From: Corynebacterium comes | GTDB taxonomy: Bacteria; Actinomycetota; Actinomycetes; Mycobacteriales; Mycobacteriaceae | Length of the DNA: 64,000 bases | Direction of reading: 5' to 3' | NCBI RefSeq assembly: GCF_009734405.1 | Contig: NZ_CP046453.1 | Coordinates: 1,612,001 to 1,676,000, forward strand | Shown: positions 54,869 through 64,000 of the stretch, piece after piece | How positions within the stretch are numbered: position 1 is the first letter of the stretch | Layout: every line of letters begins with the position of its first letter | The notes under the pieces: model-generated | What the model saw: only the letters and a program-made list of their open reading frames with translations | What the model was told of the DNA's origin: nothing | Database searches by the model: none | Position numbers and translations under genes: made by a program

Positions 54869-55663
54869 TCAGAGGATCTGAAGGGCCGGTAGCGGCCAGG
54901 CTCGCCGCGGCATCCGCTCCTGCTCGAAGGGGTAGCCGAGGGAGACGTCGAAGTGTGGGACGCCGTCGACACGGATCTCCTCCGGCATGTGCAGATGACC
55001 GTGGATCGCGCCGATGGCGTGGTGGTCAGTGGTGAAGTTGCGGGTGGCGGTCGTTCCGCACCACAGTGCCATCTCCTGCTTTGCCATGCGCAGAGTCGGT
55101 TCCACCACCAACGGCCAGTGATTGACCAGCAGCGTCGGCCCTCCGAGGGCTGCCAGCCGCTCACGGGAGTAGGCGACCCGCTCCGCACACCAGGTCGGAA
55201 TGTCGACGTAGGGCGCGATGAGCAGCTCGTCGTCGAGCATGGCCCGCGCCTCCCGGGCCCGCAGCAGCGCCTCTGCGACACTCGTTCCCGGTGGCCGGAA
55301 GGAGTAGTCGTACAGGGTGAACAGCGGCACGACCGTGACGCCCCCGAACACGGGAAAGTCGTCCTCGGGCGTATCGACGCCCACCTCCCGCAGCAGCTCC
55401 ACCAGGCGCAGGTAGCGTTCCCGCCCCTTGAACCGGTCTGTGCTGCGGGCAAAAAGTTCATGGTTGCCCGGCGTCCAGATGACGCGGGCAAAACGCCGCC
55501 GGAGACGGGCGAGGGTGTCGACGACTACGTCGATACGCTCGGCCACGTCTCCGGCGACGATGAGCCAGTCCCCCGGATCCGCCGGCCGCAGGCGCTCAAT
55601 GCGCTCGCGGTTGGCGGGCCAGGTGACGTGCAGGTCCGAAACGGACCACAGGGTGCGCGTCAT
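54869..55663 (-). CDS. Metallophosphoesterase, PptH-like paralogue
   Basis: 264 residues from ATG 55663, one base after the infB stop. All metal motifs are present (SVSDLHVTWPAN, IVAGDVAERID, TPGNHELFAR, LVNHWPLVVEP, HGHLHMPEE). It aligns along its length with the product of 51268-52083, for example PGDWLIVAGDVAER and VPLFTLYDYSFR. It is inserted between infB and rbfA, which are usually adjacent. Substrate may differ from PptH. Translation is probably coupled to infB. Confidence 0.8.
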   Translation of the reverse strand: MTRTLWSVSDLHVTWPANRERIERLRPADPGDWLIVAGDVAERIDVVVDTLARLRRRFARVIWTPGNHELFARSTDRFKGRERYLRLVELLREVGVDTPEDDFPVFGGVTVVPLFTLYDYSFRPPGTSVAEALLRAREARAMLDDELLIAPYVDIPTWCAERVAYSRERLAALGGPTLLVNHWPLVVEPTLRMAKQEMALWCGTTATRNFTTDHHAIGAIHGHLHMPEEIRVDGVPHFDVSLGYPFEQERMPRRAWPLPALQIL

Positions 55664-55664
55664 G

Positions 55665-58574
55665 CTAGTCGCGCGGGACCTCAACCTGCTCGAAGACCTG
55701 GACCTTGTCGCCGACCTGGATGTTCGGGTAGGACAGGACCATACCGCACTCGTAGCCTGCGGTGACCTCGGTGACGTCATCCTTCTCACGTCGCAGGGAC
55801 TCGATCTTCACGTTCTCCGCGATGACGTTACCGTCACGGATCAGGCGGGCAGTTGCGTTACGACGCACCTTGCCGCTCTCGACCATGCAACCTGCGATCA
55901 GGCCGATGGCGGAGGCCCTGAAGGTTGCGCGGATCTCCGCGACACCAACCTCGCGCTCCTCGTAGATCGGCTTCAGCATGCCCTTCAGAGCAGCCTCGAC
56001 CTCTTCGATGGCCTTGTAGATGATGGTGTAGTAGCGGATCTCCACACCCTCGGTGTTGGCCTCTTCAGTGGCCTTGCCCTCTGCGCGAACATTGAAGGCG
56101 ATGATGATCGCATCGGAAGCGGAGGCCAGCGAGACGTTGGTCTGCGTGACGGCACCGACGCCGCGGTCGATGATGTTCAGCTCGACCTCGTCCTCCATCT
56201 CGATCTTCAGGAGGGACTCCTCCAGCGCTTCGACGGAGCCGGCGTTGTCGCCCTTGAGGATGAGGTTGAGGACCGAAGTCTCCTTGAGCACCGAATCCAG
56301 GTCCTCGAGGGAGACGCGCTTGCGGGCACGTGCCTGTGCGGCGGAACGCTTGCGGGCGTCACGCTGTGCGGCGATCTGGCGGGCAAGACGGTCATCCTCG
56401 ACGACGAGCAGGTTGTCGCCGGCGCCGGGGACGCCGTTGAGGCCCTGCATCTGGACGGGACGGGACGGACCCGCCTCTTCCACGTCGTGGCCGTGCTCGT
56501 CAATCATGCGACGGACGCGACCGTAGGTGTCACCCACCACGATGGAGTCGCCGACGCGCAGGGTACCGCGCTGAACCAGGACGGTGGCCACAGGACCGCG
56601 ACCGCGGTCCAGGTTCGCCTCGATGGCGACACCCTGTGCGTCCATGTCCGGGTTGGCGCGCAGATCCAGGGAGGCATCCGCGGTGAGGATGACGGCCTCG
56701 AGCAGCTCATCGATGTTGGTGCCCTGCTTCGCGGAGATGTCGACGAACATGGTGTCGCCGCCGTACTCCTCCGGAACCAGGCCGTACTCGGTGAGCTGGC
56801 CACGGATCTTCTCCGGGGAAGCCCCCGGCTTATCGATCTTGTTCACCGCGACGACGATCGGCACACCGGCCGCCTTCGCGTGGTTGAGGGCCTCAATCGT
56901 CTGCGGCATGACGCCGTCGTCGGCGGCGACCACGAGGATCGCGATATCCGTCGACTTGGCACCACGGGCACGCATGGCGGTGAACGCCTCGTGGCCCGGG
57001 GTATCCAGGAACGTGATGGGACGCTCGCGGCCGTCGATGACACGACGGATCTGGTACGCGCCAATGCCCTGGGTGATGCCACCGGCCTCACCCGCACCGA
57101 CGTCAGCCTTACGGATGGTGTCCAGCAGTCGGGTCTTACCGTGGTCGACGTGACCCATGACGGTCACCACCGGCGGACGCTTGGCCAGGTCAGCCTCGCC
57201 GCCCTCGTCCTCACCGAACTGCAGGTCGAAGGACTCGAGCAGCTCACGGTCCTCGTCCTCCGGAGAGACGACCTGGACGACGTAGTTGATCTCTGCACCC
57301 AGCAGCTGCAGGGTCTCCTCGGGCACCGAGGCGGTCGCGGTGACCATCTCGCCGAGGTTGAACAGAGCCTGAACCAGTGCAGCCGGATCAGCGTTGATCT
57401 TCTCCGCGAAGTCAGACAGCGAGGCGCCACGGCGCAGACGAATGGACTCGCCACGGCCGTCGGGCAGACGAATGCCGCCGATGACGTTCGGCGCCTGCAT
57501 TGCCTCGTACTCGGAACGCTTCTGACGCTTCGACTTACGGCCACGACGCGGTGCGCCGCCCGGACGACCGAAGGCACCTGCAGTGCCACCGCGACGTCCG
57601 CCGCCACGGAAACCGCCGCCGGTACCGCCACCGGTGCCGCCACCGGTACGACCGCCGGCGCCACCCTGGCCGCCGCCACGGCCACGGCCTGGGGCGGCAG
57701 CCTTCTGGGGCATCTGGCCGGGGGTAGGAGCCTGGGAAGTGGGCATTGCCGCCGGAGAAGGACGACGTCCGCCGCCCTGTGCCGGACGATCGCCGCCCGG
57801 ACGCGGTGCGCCCTGACCACGGCTGGCGCCAGCGCCAGCGCCGGGACGCGGTGCGCCCTGACCACCCTGGCCACCCGGACGCGGTGCGCCCTGGCCACGG
57901 CCGCCACCGGGACGCGGGGCCGGACGATCGCCGCCACCCGAGGAGAACGGGTTGTTGGCGACGCGCGGACGACCACCCGGACGGGGCATCGGTCGCGGCA
58001 TGGCGGAACCCGGGGTCGGACGGTCGCCGCCCGGCTTCGGTGCGCCGCCCGGCTTGGGGGCGGCCTTGGCTGCGGGACCCGGCTTCGGGCCCGGCTTGCC
58101 CGCGGCAGCGGGCGTGGCCGTTTCAGCAGCAGGCTTGGGGGCCGCAGCCGGGGTCGGCTGGGCTGCGGCAGCGGCAGCGGGCTTCGCTGCTGCGGGAGCC
58201 GGAGCCGGAGTTGCGGGCCTGGGGGCCGGCGCCGCGGCCGGGGTCGGCTTGGCGGCGGCAGGCTTCGCTGCCGGAGCCGGAGCCGGAGTTGCGGGCTTGG
58301 GGGCCGGTGCAGCCGGCTTCGGGCCGGGCTTCACTGCGGCACCCGGCTTGGGGGCGCCACCGGGCCTGGGGCCGGGCTTGGAGGAGGGGGCTGCTCCCTG
58401 CTTGGGGGCGGCCTCCTTCTCATAGACATCCAGCATCTTCCGGACCACGGGGGGTTCCACGGTGGACGATGCGGTCTTGACGAACTCACCCTGCTCTTTC
58501 AGCGTGGTGAGCAATTCTTTGCTGGTTACGCCGAGCTGCTTTGCAAGCTCGTGAACGCGTAGCTTTCCGGGCAC
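55665..58574 (-). CDS. infB: Translation initiation factor IF-2
   Basis: 969 residues, GTG start after GAGGAG. The N-terminus has an IF2_N helix domain ([24 protein letters not shown] start) and then about 300 residues rich in Ala, Pro, Gly and Arg, of low complexity. The GTPase domain begins near residue 465: [16 protein letters not shown] (G1), [12 protein letters not shown] (G3), [11 protein letters not shown] (G4). Domains II-IV follow. It lies between ylxR and the phosphoesterase in the rimP-nusA-ylxR-infB operon. Confidence 0.96.
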   Translation of the reverse strand: MPGKLRVHELAKQLGVTSKELLTTLKEQGEFVKTASSTVEPPVVRKMLDVYEKEAAPKQGAAPSSKPGPRPGGAPKPGAAVKPGPKPAAPAPKPATPAPAPAAKPAAAKPTPAAAPAPRPATPAPAPAAAKPAAAAAAQPTPAAAPKPAAETATPAAAGKPGPKPGPAAKAAPKPGGAPKPGGDRPTPGSAMPRPMPRPGGRPRVANNPFSSGGGDRPAPRPGGGRGQGAPRPGGQGGQGAPRPGAGAGASRGQGAPRPGGDRPAQGGGRRPSPAAMPTSQAPTPGQMPQKAAAPGRGRGGGQGGAGGRTGGGTGGGTGGGFRGGGRRGGTAGAFGRPGGAPRRGRKSKRQKRSEYEAMQAPNVIGGIRLPDGRGESIRLRRGASLSDFAEKINADPAALVQALFNLGEMVTATASVPEETLQLLGAEINYVVQVVSPEDEDRELLESFDLQFGEDEGGEADLAKRPPVVTVMGHVDHGKTRLLDTIRKADVGAGEAGGITQGIGAYQIRRVIDGRERPITFLDTPGHEAFTAMRARGAKSTDIAILVVAADDGVMPQTIEALNHAKAAGVPIVVAVNKIDKPGASPEKIRGQLTEYGLVPEEYGGDTMFVDISAKQGTNIDELLEAVILTADASLDLRANPDMDAQGVAIEANLDRGRGPVATVLVQRGTLRVGDSIVVGDTYGRVRRMIDEHGHDVEEAGPSRPVQMQGLNGVPGAGDNLLVVEDDRLARQIAAQRDARKRSAAQARARKRVSLEDLDSVLKETSVLNLILKGDNAGSVEALEESLLKIEMEDEVELNIIDRGVGAVTQTNVSLASASDAIIIAFNVRAEGKATEEANTEGVEIRYYTIIYKAIEEVEAALKGMLKPIYEEREVGVAEIRATFRASAIGLIAGCMVESGKVRRNATARLIRDGNVIAENVKIESLRREKDDVTEVTAGYECGMVLSYPNIQVGDKVQVFEQVEVPRD

Positions 58575-58683
58575 TTTACTCCTCTAATCTGTGTCAGAGA
58601 TCGAGTTAAGCCCCGGAAAGGGAACTCGACCTCTAGACGATGTCTGTGACTTTCATTGCTGATGCTTCATCGTGGTGTTTTCA

Positions 58684-58995
58684 TCAGTTTTCGGTCTTCC
58701 TTACAATGTCGGGTCCGGCAGCTTGCGCTGCGAGGTACGTGTGTACGTCACCTGTGTCCAGGTTGCTCCCGGGCATCCGGAACGCCCGCCCGAAGGCGCG
58801 GCGTTGTTCCGCCAGCTCGAGTGCCTCGATATCAGGGGTGATCCAGGCTCCCCTTCCGGGAAGCCTACGAGACGGATCCGCCAGAAGGCGGGACCCGTCC
58901 CTGGGATCGACGACCACCCGGAGCAGCTCCGTATCGGGCTTGCGCTCGCGGGTGGCGATGCAGGTACGTATGCGCATCTCACGGGGCTGCGTCAT
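58684..58995 (-). CDS. ylxR: YlxR-family (DUF448) RNA-binding protein
   Basis: 103 residues from ATG 58995, with TAGGAG upstream. The pattern RTCIATRERKPDTELLRVVV, GRGAWITPDIEALELAEQR is the YlxR fold, always between nusA and infB. Homologues act as nucleoid-associated or RNA-binding regulators. The GRGA(Y/W) motif is intact. A 109-bp gap to infB shows no terminator. Confidence 0.87.
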   Translation of the reverse strand: MTQPREMRIRTCIATRERKPDTELLRVVVDPRDGSRLLADPSRRLPGRGAWITPDIEALELAEQRRAFGRAFRMPGSNLDTGDVHTYLAAQAAGPDIVRKTEN

Positions 58996-59091
58996 TCGTC
59001 TCCTACATAAAGCCTGTTGATCAACGGCACATGGGCCATCCAATAGTTTACGCTATCTTCACCTGAAATTGAACTCCCACCAAGTTCGGAA

Positions 59092-60084
59092 CTAATCGAC
59101 GTCCGAGTGAATGTCGATCTTCCATCCCGTGAGGCGGGCGGCGAGACGGGCGTTCTGCCCCTCCCGACCGATCGCCAGGGAAAGCTGGTAGTCCGGCACG
59201 GTGACCCGCGCGGTCTGCGCCTCGGCGTCCGTGATCTCCACGCGGACCACCTTGGACGGAGCCAGAGCGTTGCCGACGTAGGTTGCCGGGTCCTCCGAGA
59301 AGTCGATGATGTCGATCTTCTCTCCGTTGAGTTCATTCATGATGTTGGTCACCCGCTGTCCACGCGGACCGATGCAGGCGCCCTTGGCGTTGAGCCCCTT
59401 GATCTTGCCGGCGACGGCCACCTTGGAGCGATGGCCGGCCTCGCGGGCGATGCCCAGGATCTCGACGGAACCGTCGGCCACCTCAGGGACCTCCAGCTCG
59501 AACAGGCCGCGGACGAGTTCCGGGTGGGTGCGCGACAGGTTGATCTGCACGTTGCGCGAACCCTTGTTCACGCCGACGACGAACGCCTTGACGCGGTCGC
59601 CGTGCTTGAGCTTCTCGCCCGGGATCTGCTCGGCCGGCAGCAGAATGCCGTCCTGCGGATCACTCTCGGTTCCCAGCTCGACCACGACGATGCCGCGCGA
59701 GTTCGCGTTGTCGTCCTGCTGCACCACGCCCGAGACAACGCTGCCCTCGAAGCCCTGGTACTCGTCGAAGAGCCGGACATTCTCCGCCTCACGGAGGCGT
59801 TTGACGATGGCCTCGCGGACAGCCTGGGCGCTCAGTCGTGCGAAGTTGTCGGGGGTGTCGTCGTACTCGGAGGATACCGCCCCTTCCTCATCAAGCTCGG
59901 AGACGATGATCGTGACGGAGCCGTTGGCCCGGTCGATGTCCACGCGTGCGCGGGAGTCCCCCTCGTCGCCACGGTACTCACGATAAGCCTGGATGAGTGC
60001 GCCACCGATCGTCTGGAGCATGTCATCCACCGGGATGCTCTTCTCCTTTTCGATGGTTTGCAGCGCAGCCATGTCGATATTCAC
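59092..60084 (-). CDS. nusA: Transcription termination/antitermination factor NusA
   Basis: 330 residues, starting with GTG that overlaps the rimP stop by 4 bp. S1 and two KH domains are visible after the N-terminal RNAP-binding part (IEKEKSIPVDDMLQTIGGAL); KH marks are GACIGPRGQRVTNIMNELNG and LAIGREGQNARLAARLTGW. It lacks the C-terminal acidic repeats of E. coli NusA, normal for actinobacteria. Confidence 0.95.
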   Translation of the reverse strand: MNIDMAALQTIEKEKSIPVDDMLQTIGGALIQAYREYRGDEGDSRARVDIDRANGSVTIIVSELDEEGAVSSEYDDTPDNFARLSAQAVREAIVKRLREAENVRLFDEYQGFEGSVVSGVVQQDDNANSRGIVVVELGTESDPQDGILLPAEQIPGEKLKHGDRVKAFVVGVNKGSRNVQINLSRTHPELVRGLFELEVPEVADGSVEILGIAREAGHRSKVAVAGKIKGLNAKGACIGPRGQRVTNIMNELNGEKIDIIDFSEDPATYVGNALAPSKVVRVEITDAEAQTARVTVPDYQLSLAIGREGQNARLAARLTGWKIDIHSDVD

Positions 60085-60635
60085 TTGTTTTCCTCCTGCC
60101 AGGCGATGGCCTGGTCATAGTTGAGTGCCGTCAGCTCGGTTTCCACTGCCGGGGGTGTAGCGAACTCAATTTCTACCACCGCTCGGGTATTTTCCGTAAA
60201 TTCCAGGACCCGCATCTCGCGGTCCTTCTTCCCGGAGCGCACCAGCACGACGGCGGTCTGGTCCGGGGCCACCGGGCCGACACGCCACACCGACGTCTGC
60301 CCGTCCTCCGTGAGTTCCACCAGGTGGTTGCGGTTGCGACGCCAGTGGCGCGGCAGGGTCAGCGGGGCGTCGACGCCCGGGGTGGAGACCTCGAGGGTGT
60401 AGCCGGCTCCCAGGTTGACCTCGCCGCGCTCCTCGGCGGCGTCGAGAAGCGCGGAGATCTCCTGGGAGACCGACTCCAGCAGATCCAGATCCGGGCGGGA
60501 ATCCGAGTCCAGCCGGATGCTGACCACCGACTTGCGGCCCGCGCGCGTGACCTTCACACCCTCGATGTCGAGGCCGCACGATTCGGTGAGGGGAGTGATC
60601 AGAGTGACTAGTTCGTCTTCGCCGGGGAATGCCAT
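60081..60635 (-). CDS. rimP: Ribosome maturation factor RimP
   Basis: 184 residues from ATG 60635 (MAFPGEDELVTLITPL). GLDIEGVKVTRAGRKSVVSI and YTLEVSTPGVDAPLTLPRHW are conserved. RimP assists 30S assembly and often heads the nusA-infB operon, as here. TAGGCT (complement of 60643-60648) stands 7 nt upstream of the ATG, suggesting a leaderless transcript for the whole block. Confidence 0.92.
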   Translation of the reverse strand: MAFPGEDELVTLITPLTESCGLDIEGVKVTRAGRKSVVSIRLDSDSRPDLDLLESVSQEISALLDAAEERGEVNLGAGYTLEVSTPGVDAPLTLPRHWRRNRNHLVELTEDGQTSVWRVGPVAPDQTAVVLVRSGKKDREMRVLEFTENTRAVVEIEFATPPAVETELTALNYDQAIAWQEENK

Positions 60636-60642
60636 GCCCACC

Positions 60643-60661
60643 AGCCTATCCCGGGTAGGGT
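60643..60661. promoter_or_regulatory. Divergent leaderless promoter pair, rimP / DUF4439 gene
   Basis: Minus-strand TAGGCT (60643-60648) is 7 nt from the rimP ATG and plus-strand TAGGGT (60656-60661) 7 nt from the GTG at 60669. The two start codons are 33 bp apart. Confidence 0.45.
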
Positions 60662-60668
60662 GTCGGCT

Positions 60669-61472
60669 GTGAACCGTCGACTCGCCCTGCTCCTCGCCGT
60701 GCCGCTGCTGACCTCCTGCACGGTCGAGGACGTCACGTCAGTGCTCGGTCCACGGCCGAACCCGCAGGTCGCGGCGCTCGCTGACCGGGCAGCCAGTGAC
60801 GCCGCCGTGCTCAGCGGCGGGCAGGCCGAGCTGCGCGCCCGCCACGCGGAGGAGCTCAGCGCCGAGATCACCCGACTGTGCGGCACCCACGCCGACGGCA
60901 CCGTTCCCGAGTCCTGCGCCTTCGAGGCTGAGGCGACCGCCCTCCCCGAGGTCAACATCAACGACTCCCTCGCCCTCACCCTCAAGGCGACCGTGCCCGC
61001 CGAATCCCACGCGCTGGCGATCCGTCAGGCGGTGGACCTGGCGGCCGAAGCCCCCGCCGACCTGCCCACCCGGGTCGAATTGGGCACGGACGCCGACACC
61101 GCGCGTGAGCTGCTCGTCCGTGAGTACGCCACGGCCTGGGGCCTCGGCGTCGCCCGCGCATACCTCGATCCCGCGCGCCGCGACTCCGTCGATGAGCTTC
61201 TCGACGCCCACGAAGTCCGCATCCGCATCCTCCGCGAGGTCCTCTCACCCTACGGCGAGGTGCCCGTGGCGGAGCCCGGTTATGAGCTCGCGGGCATCTC
61301 GGAGCCCGTCGACGCGGCGGGCGCGGAGGAGCTGGTGACCCGTCTGGAGGAGGACCTCGTCCGGACCTGGCTGGCGGCCGCGGTCTCGGCAACCGCAGGC
61401 CCCTGGCGGGAGTTCGCGGTGCGCGGTACCGCCGAGGTGGAAACCGCCGCTCAGGCCCACGTGGGGGGTTGA
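60669..61472 (+). CDS. DUF4439 ferritin-like lipoprotein
   Basis: 267 residues from GTG 60669; another GTG at 60660 lacks room for promoter or RBS. A short signal peptide ends in a lipobox (LLTSC, Cys about 16). The rest is helical with the DUF4439 pattern AWGLGVARAYLDPARRD near residue 155, resembling a ferritin-like four-helix bundle. It lacks a full set of iron ligands as far as I can see. Function unknown; the position opposite rimP is common in actinobacteria. Confidence 0.75.
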   Translation: MNRRLALLLAVPLLTSCTVEDVTSVLGPRPNPQVAALADRAASDAAVLSGGQAELRARHAEELSAEITRLCGTHADGTVPESCAFEAEATALPEVNINDSLALTLKATVPAESHALAIRQAVDLAAEAPADLPTRVELGTDADTARELLVREYATAWGLGVARAYLDPARRDSVDELLDAHEVRIRILREVLSPYGEVPVAEPGYELAGISEPVDAAGAEELVTRLEEDLVRTWLAAAVSATAGPWREFAVRGTAEVETAAQAHVGG

Positions 61473-61493
61473 GACTCCGGTAACGTGTGAACG

Positions 61494-63431
61494 GTGAAAA
61501 CCTCCACCATGCGGGCCTTCCGCTGGCTCGCCCTTGTCCTGATAGCGCTCGGAATTGCGGCCATGTCTTTCGGGGCGGCCTCCCCTCCTTCCTCACCCAC
61601 CGCGGTGTTGCCCGACGACGTGGATTCCACGCGGGTGTCGGAGATCCTCCAGCAACGCCCCGGCGATGACGGCGACACCGCCATCGTCCTGTTCACCGGT
61701 GACGCCCCACTCGACCCGGCCGTGTTCGGGGCGAAGGCCGCCGAGCTCGGTGGCCCGTTGATCCCCAACGAGGATCTCACGGCGGCACTCGTGCCCGTGA
61801 CCGTGGATTCCGAAGGCCTGAGCGACAACGCCGACAAGGTGGGCGAGCTGCGGGCCGACGCCGGAGCTGATCTCCCCGCCGGAGTAACCGCCCAGGTCAC
61901 GGGCCCCGCCGCCATCCAGGCCGATCTGGCCGGCGTCTTCGAAGGGGCGAACTTCCTGCTCCTCGCGGTGACGGGCGTGATTGTGGCGGTGCTGCTCATC
62001 ATCACCTACCGCTCCCCCATCCTGTGGATCATCCCGCTGCTGGTCATCGCCGTGGCCGACCGGCTCGCGGCCATCGCCTACACGTGGGTCCTCGACGTCC
62101 TGGGGGCCTCGTGGAACGAGTCCACCTCCGGCATCCTCTCCGTGCTCGTCTTCGGCGCCGGCACCAACTACGCCCTGCTGCTGATCTCCCGCTACCGGGA
62201 TGAACTCCACCGTCACGAGGACCGCTTCGCGGCAATGGCCGCCGCCTGGGGCCCGACGGTCCGTACGGTCTTCGCCTCCGCGGTCACCGTGATCCTGGGC
62301 GTGGCCTGCCTCCTGCTCTCTGCGGTACCCACCACCCGTGGCCTGGGACTGGCGTCCATGATCGGCATCCTGATCGCGTTCATCTTCGCCGTCTTCGTCC
62401 TGCCCGGGATCCTGCTCCTGTTCGGCAGGTGGGTCTTCTGGCCGAAGGTCCCGCGCCTGGACGACGAACCTGACCACCGGTTCTGGGACCGCATCGGTCA
62501 GGTCGTCCGCGTACGGCCGGCCCTCGTCACCGCCGTGTCCCTCATCCTCCTCGGGGCCGCCAGCCTGGGTGCGCTGCAGATCAGCACGGGCCTGAGCCAG
62601 GCCGAGCAGTTCATCGACACCCCGGAGTCCATCACCGCGGCAGCGACGCTGGAGGAGAAGTTCCCTGACCAGCAGGCGACACCGGCGGTCGTCGTCACGC
62701 AGGAGGCGCCGGCCGTGACCACGCTCCTGGAGCAGTCGGGCGCCACGGTCCGTCCCCAGGAACCCGTCGGGGGCTGGGAGATCCTCCAGGTCAGCGGATC
62801 GGACACGGAGCAGCTGCGCAACACCCTCGAGGGGACGGATGCACTCGTGGGTGGACAGGATGCCGAGCTCTACGACGCCGAGGCCTCCGCCGCCGAGGAC
62901 CGGATGCTGATCTTCCCGGTGATCCTGCTGGTGCTGCTCCTCGCACTGATGGTGCTGCTGCGGTCCGTCGTCGCACCGGTGATCATGACCGCGACGGTGC
63001 TGCTGACCAACATCGCCGCGCTGGGTCTCGGCTGGTGGGTGTCCACCGGTCTCCTCGGTTTCGAGCGTTTCGACGCCTCGACCCCGCTCTACGCCTACGT
63101 CTTCCTGGTGGCGCTGGGCATCGACTACTCGATCTTCCTCATCACCCGCGCCAAGGAGGAGGCGAAGACCCACGGCACGGAGGAGGGCGTGCTGCGCTCA
63201 CTCTCGGCCACGGGTGGCGTCATCACTTCCGCCGGTGTGCTGCTGGCGGCCGTCTTCGCCGCCCTGGGCGTGCTGCCGCTGGTGGTGCTGGCGCAGGTGG
63301 GCATCGTGATCTTCATCGGCGTGCTGCTGGACACCATGATCGTGCGGACGCTGCTCATCCCCGCGCTGGTGCAGCTGCTGGGCGAGAAGTTCTGGTGGCC
63401 GGGCAGGGTGAACACCACCGACGTCTCTTAG
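61494..63431 (+). CDS. MMPL-family (RND) transporter
   Basis: 645 residues, GTG start with TAACGT 7 nt upstream. An N-terminal helix and outer domain are followed by blocks of helices in the two-fold MMPL arrangement. GAGTNYALLLISRYRDEL and ALGIDYSIFLITRAKEEA carry the buried Asp/Tyr residues of proton-coupled MMPL proteins. It is short and of the YdfJ/ActII-3 type, not one of the large mycobacterial lipid exporters. Cargo is unknown. Confidence 0.85.
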   Translation: MKTSTMRAFRWLALVLIALGIAAMSFGAASPPSSPTAVLPDDVDSTRVSEILQQRPGDDGDTAIVLFTGDAPLDPAVFGAKAAELGGPLIPNEDLTAALVPVTVDSEGLSDNADKVGELRADAGADLPAGVTAQVTGPAAIQADLAGVFEGANFLLLAVTGVIVAVLLIITYRSPILWIIPLLVIAVADRLAAIAYTWVLDVLGASWNESTSGILSVLVFGAGTNYALLLISRYRDELHRHEDRFAAMAAAWGPTVRTVFASAVTVILGVACLLLSAVPTTRGLGLASMIGILIAFIFAVFVLPGILLLFGRWVFWPKVPRLDDEPDHRFWDRIGQVVRVRPALVTAVSLILLGAASLGALQISTGLSQAEQFIDTPESITAAATLEEKFPDQQATPAVVVTQEAPAVTTLLEQSGATVRPQEPVGGWEILQVSGSDTEQLRNTLEGTDALVGGQDAELYDAEASAAEDRMLIFPVILLVLLLALMVLLRSVVAPVIMTATVLLTNIAALGLGWWVSTGLLGFERFDASTPLYAYVFLVALGIDYSIFLITRAKEEAKTHGTEEGVLRSLSATGGVITSAGVLLAAVFAALGVLPLVVLAQVGIVIFIGVLLDTMIVRTLLIPALVQLLGEKFWWPGRVNTTDVS

Positions 63432-63449
63432 GGGTCCGTGGTGCTGACC

Positions 63450-63583
63450 CGTATTTTCTGACGAGGCCCGCACCACTTCTTCCCCTCGACCTGGGCCTAT
63501 AAGAATACGTCGACTCGTATTTGTCGACATGTGCGAAGCGTCGTATTTTCCGACACGGGACCGACACAGGACCGACACGGGAC
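63450..63583. repeat. Intergenic repeat cluster between the MMPL gene and proS
   Basis: The 223-bp gap holds three copies of a 14-bp motif CGTATTTKYYGACR-like (63450-63463, 63516-63529, 63542-63555) and then three perfect-length 11-bp tandem units of CGACACRGGAC (63551-63561, 63562-63572, 63573-63583). An inverted AATACG/CGTATT pair is at 63504-63521. No ORF is credible. Function unknown. Confidence 0.6.
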
Positions 63584-63594
63584 CACAGACGCAA

Positions 63595-63639
63595 CAACAC
63601 CCTCGACCCCCGGCAGACAGCGGGTGGTCGAGGGTGTTG
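63595..63639. terminator. Convergent terminator, MMPL gene / proS
   Basis: A 14-bp perfect stem, CAACACCCTCGACC (63595-63608) with its complement (63626-63639), lies 15 bp from the proS stop and beyond the MMPL gene. It can act in both directions. Confidence 0.65.
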
Positions 63640-63654
63640 CCGTCAGGGCCGGAG

Positions 63655-64000
63655 TCAGCTGCGGACGAGCTCCGCGACCTTGGCCACCGCCTCATCTGCG
63701 GCGACCTCGAGGGTCTCGCCGCCACGGACACGCAGCTCCACCGTGCCGTCGGCGAAGGAGCGGCCGAGGATCACGGCGAAGGGCATGCCCAGGAGCTCTG
63801 CGTCCTTGAACTTGACGCCGGGGCTGACCTTGGCGCGGTCGTCGAAAAGCACCTCGATGCCGGCGGCGTCGAGCTCCGCCACGATGCGTTCGCCGGCCTC
63901 CAGAGCCGCCTGATCCTTGTTCGCCACGACCACGTGCACCTGGTACGGGGCGACCTCGACTGGCCAGTTGAGGCCCTTGTCATCGTGTCGCTGCTCGGCG
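63655..64000 (-). CDS. proS: Prolyl-tRNA synthetase, C-terminal part
   Basis: The 3' end of the gene; the 5' part lies beyond the window. The 115 visible residues are the class II anticodon-binding domain of bacterial Pro[40 protein letters not shown], and [16 protein letters not shown]. The frame is open to the window edge. Confidence 0.88.
   Translation of the reverse strand, partial: AEQRHDDKGLNWPVEVAPYQVHVVVANKDQAALEAGERIVAELDAAGIEVLFDDRAKVSPGVKFKDAELLGMPFAVILGRSFADGTVELRVRGGETLEVAADEAVAKVAELVRS

Noticed and set aside
55428..58562. A 1044-codon open frame antisense to infB
   Set aside because: It is a shadow of GC-rich infB, with low-complexity, Arg/Gly/Thr-rich product and no domain. 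The minus-strand IF-2 has all GTPase motifs.

Overview
The window is chromosomal DNA from a high-GC actinobacterium, almost certainly a Corynebacterium species. Three things point there. First, gene order matches the corynebacterial/mycobacterial core (fruR-ptsI / fruK-ptsF-ptsH; dapF-miaA; miaB-gluABCD-recX-recA; bioYMN; pspA-clgR-cinA-pgsA; ftsK-rnj-dapA-thyX-dapB; pnp-rpsO; ribF/truB; pptT; rimP-nusA-infB-rbfA). Second, GlxR-, DtxR-, BioQ- and LexA-like sites lie in the expected places. Third, many genes have a TANNNT -10 hexamer 6-8 nt before the start codon, as in leaderless transcripts. The placement is inferred from sequence alone.

Layout. 1-6.3 kb: fructose PTS locus. 6.3-11.1 kb: GyrI-like protein, uracil permease, HflX and two uncharacterised proteins. 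11.1-12.3 kb: a degraded IS5-type element inserted exactly into the CTAG shared by the stop codons of two convergent genes; the IS carries a tandem-duplication frameshift and a ~232-bp foldback insert. 12.3-19.3 kb: dapF, miaA, miaB and conserved actinobacterial genes. 19.4-22.8 kb: gluABCD glutamate importer. 22.9-25.0 kb: recX, recA and a DUF3046 gene. 25.1-27.0 kb: bioYMN biotin importer. 27.0-30.8 kb: ferric-iron ABC importer under a DtxR-like box. 30.8-33.5 kb: pspA, clgR, cinA, pgsA and a YciI protein. 33.5-34.8 kb: TerC protein behind a yybP-ykoY-type (manganese) riboswitch. 34.8-43.0 kb: ftsK, a DinB-like protein, RNase J and the lysine/thymidylate genes dapA, thyX, dapB. 43.1-47.6 kb: VOC protein, lipoprotein, M23-like peptidase, pnp, rpsO. 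47.8-50.6 kb: nucleoside hydrolase, ribF, truB. 50.6-60.6 kb: a long leftward run from rimP to pptT. 60.7-64 kb: DUF4439 lipoprotein, MMPL transporter and the 3' end of proS.

How the genes work together. PEP-dependent fructose uptake is complete (EI, HPr, EIIABC, 1-phosphofructokinase, DeoR-type regulator). Nutrient import has one importer each for glutamate, biotin, iron and uracil, three of them with a visible matching operator. The translation block couples ribosome maturation (RimP, RbfA), initiation (IF-2) and transcription elongation (NusA). It continues into nucleotide and CoA-carrier metabolism, including the PptT/PptH pair and a second PptH-like paralogue between infB and rbfA.

The least ordinary items are the IS insertion and its internal foldback element, the two PptH-like phosphoesterases, the TerC riboswitch with a readable alternative-pairing platform, a terminator-like hairpin over the start codon downstream of rnj, and closely spaced divergent leaderless promoters. 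I saw no CRISPR array, prophage, tRNA or rRNA gene, and no clearly new multi-gene system.
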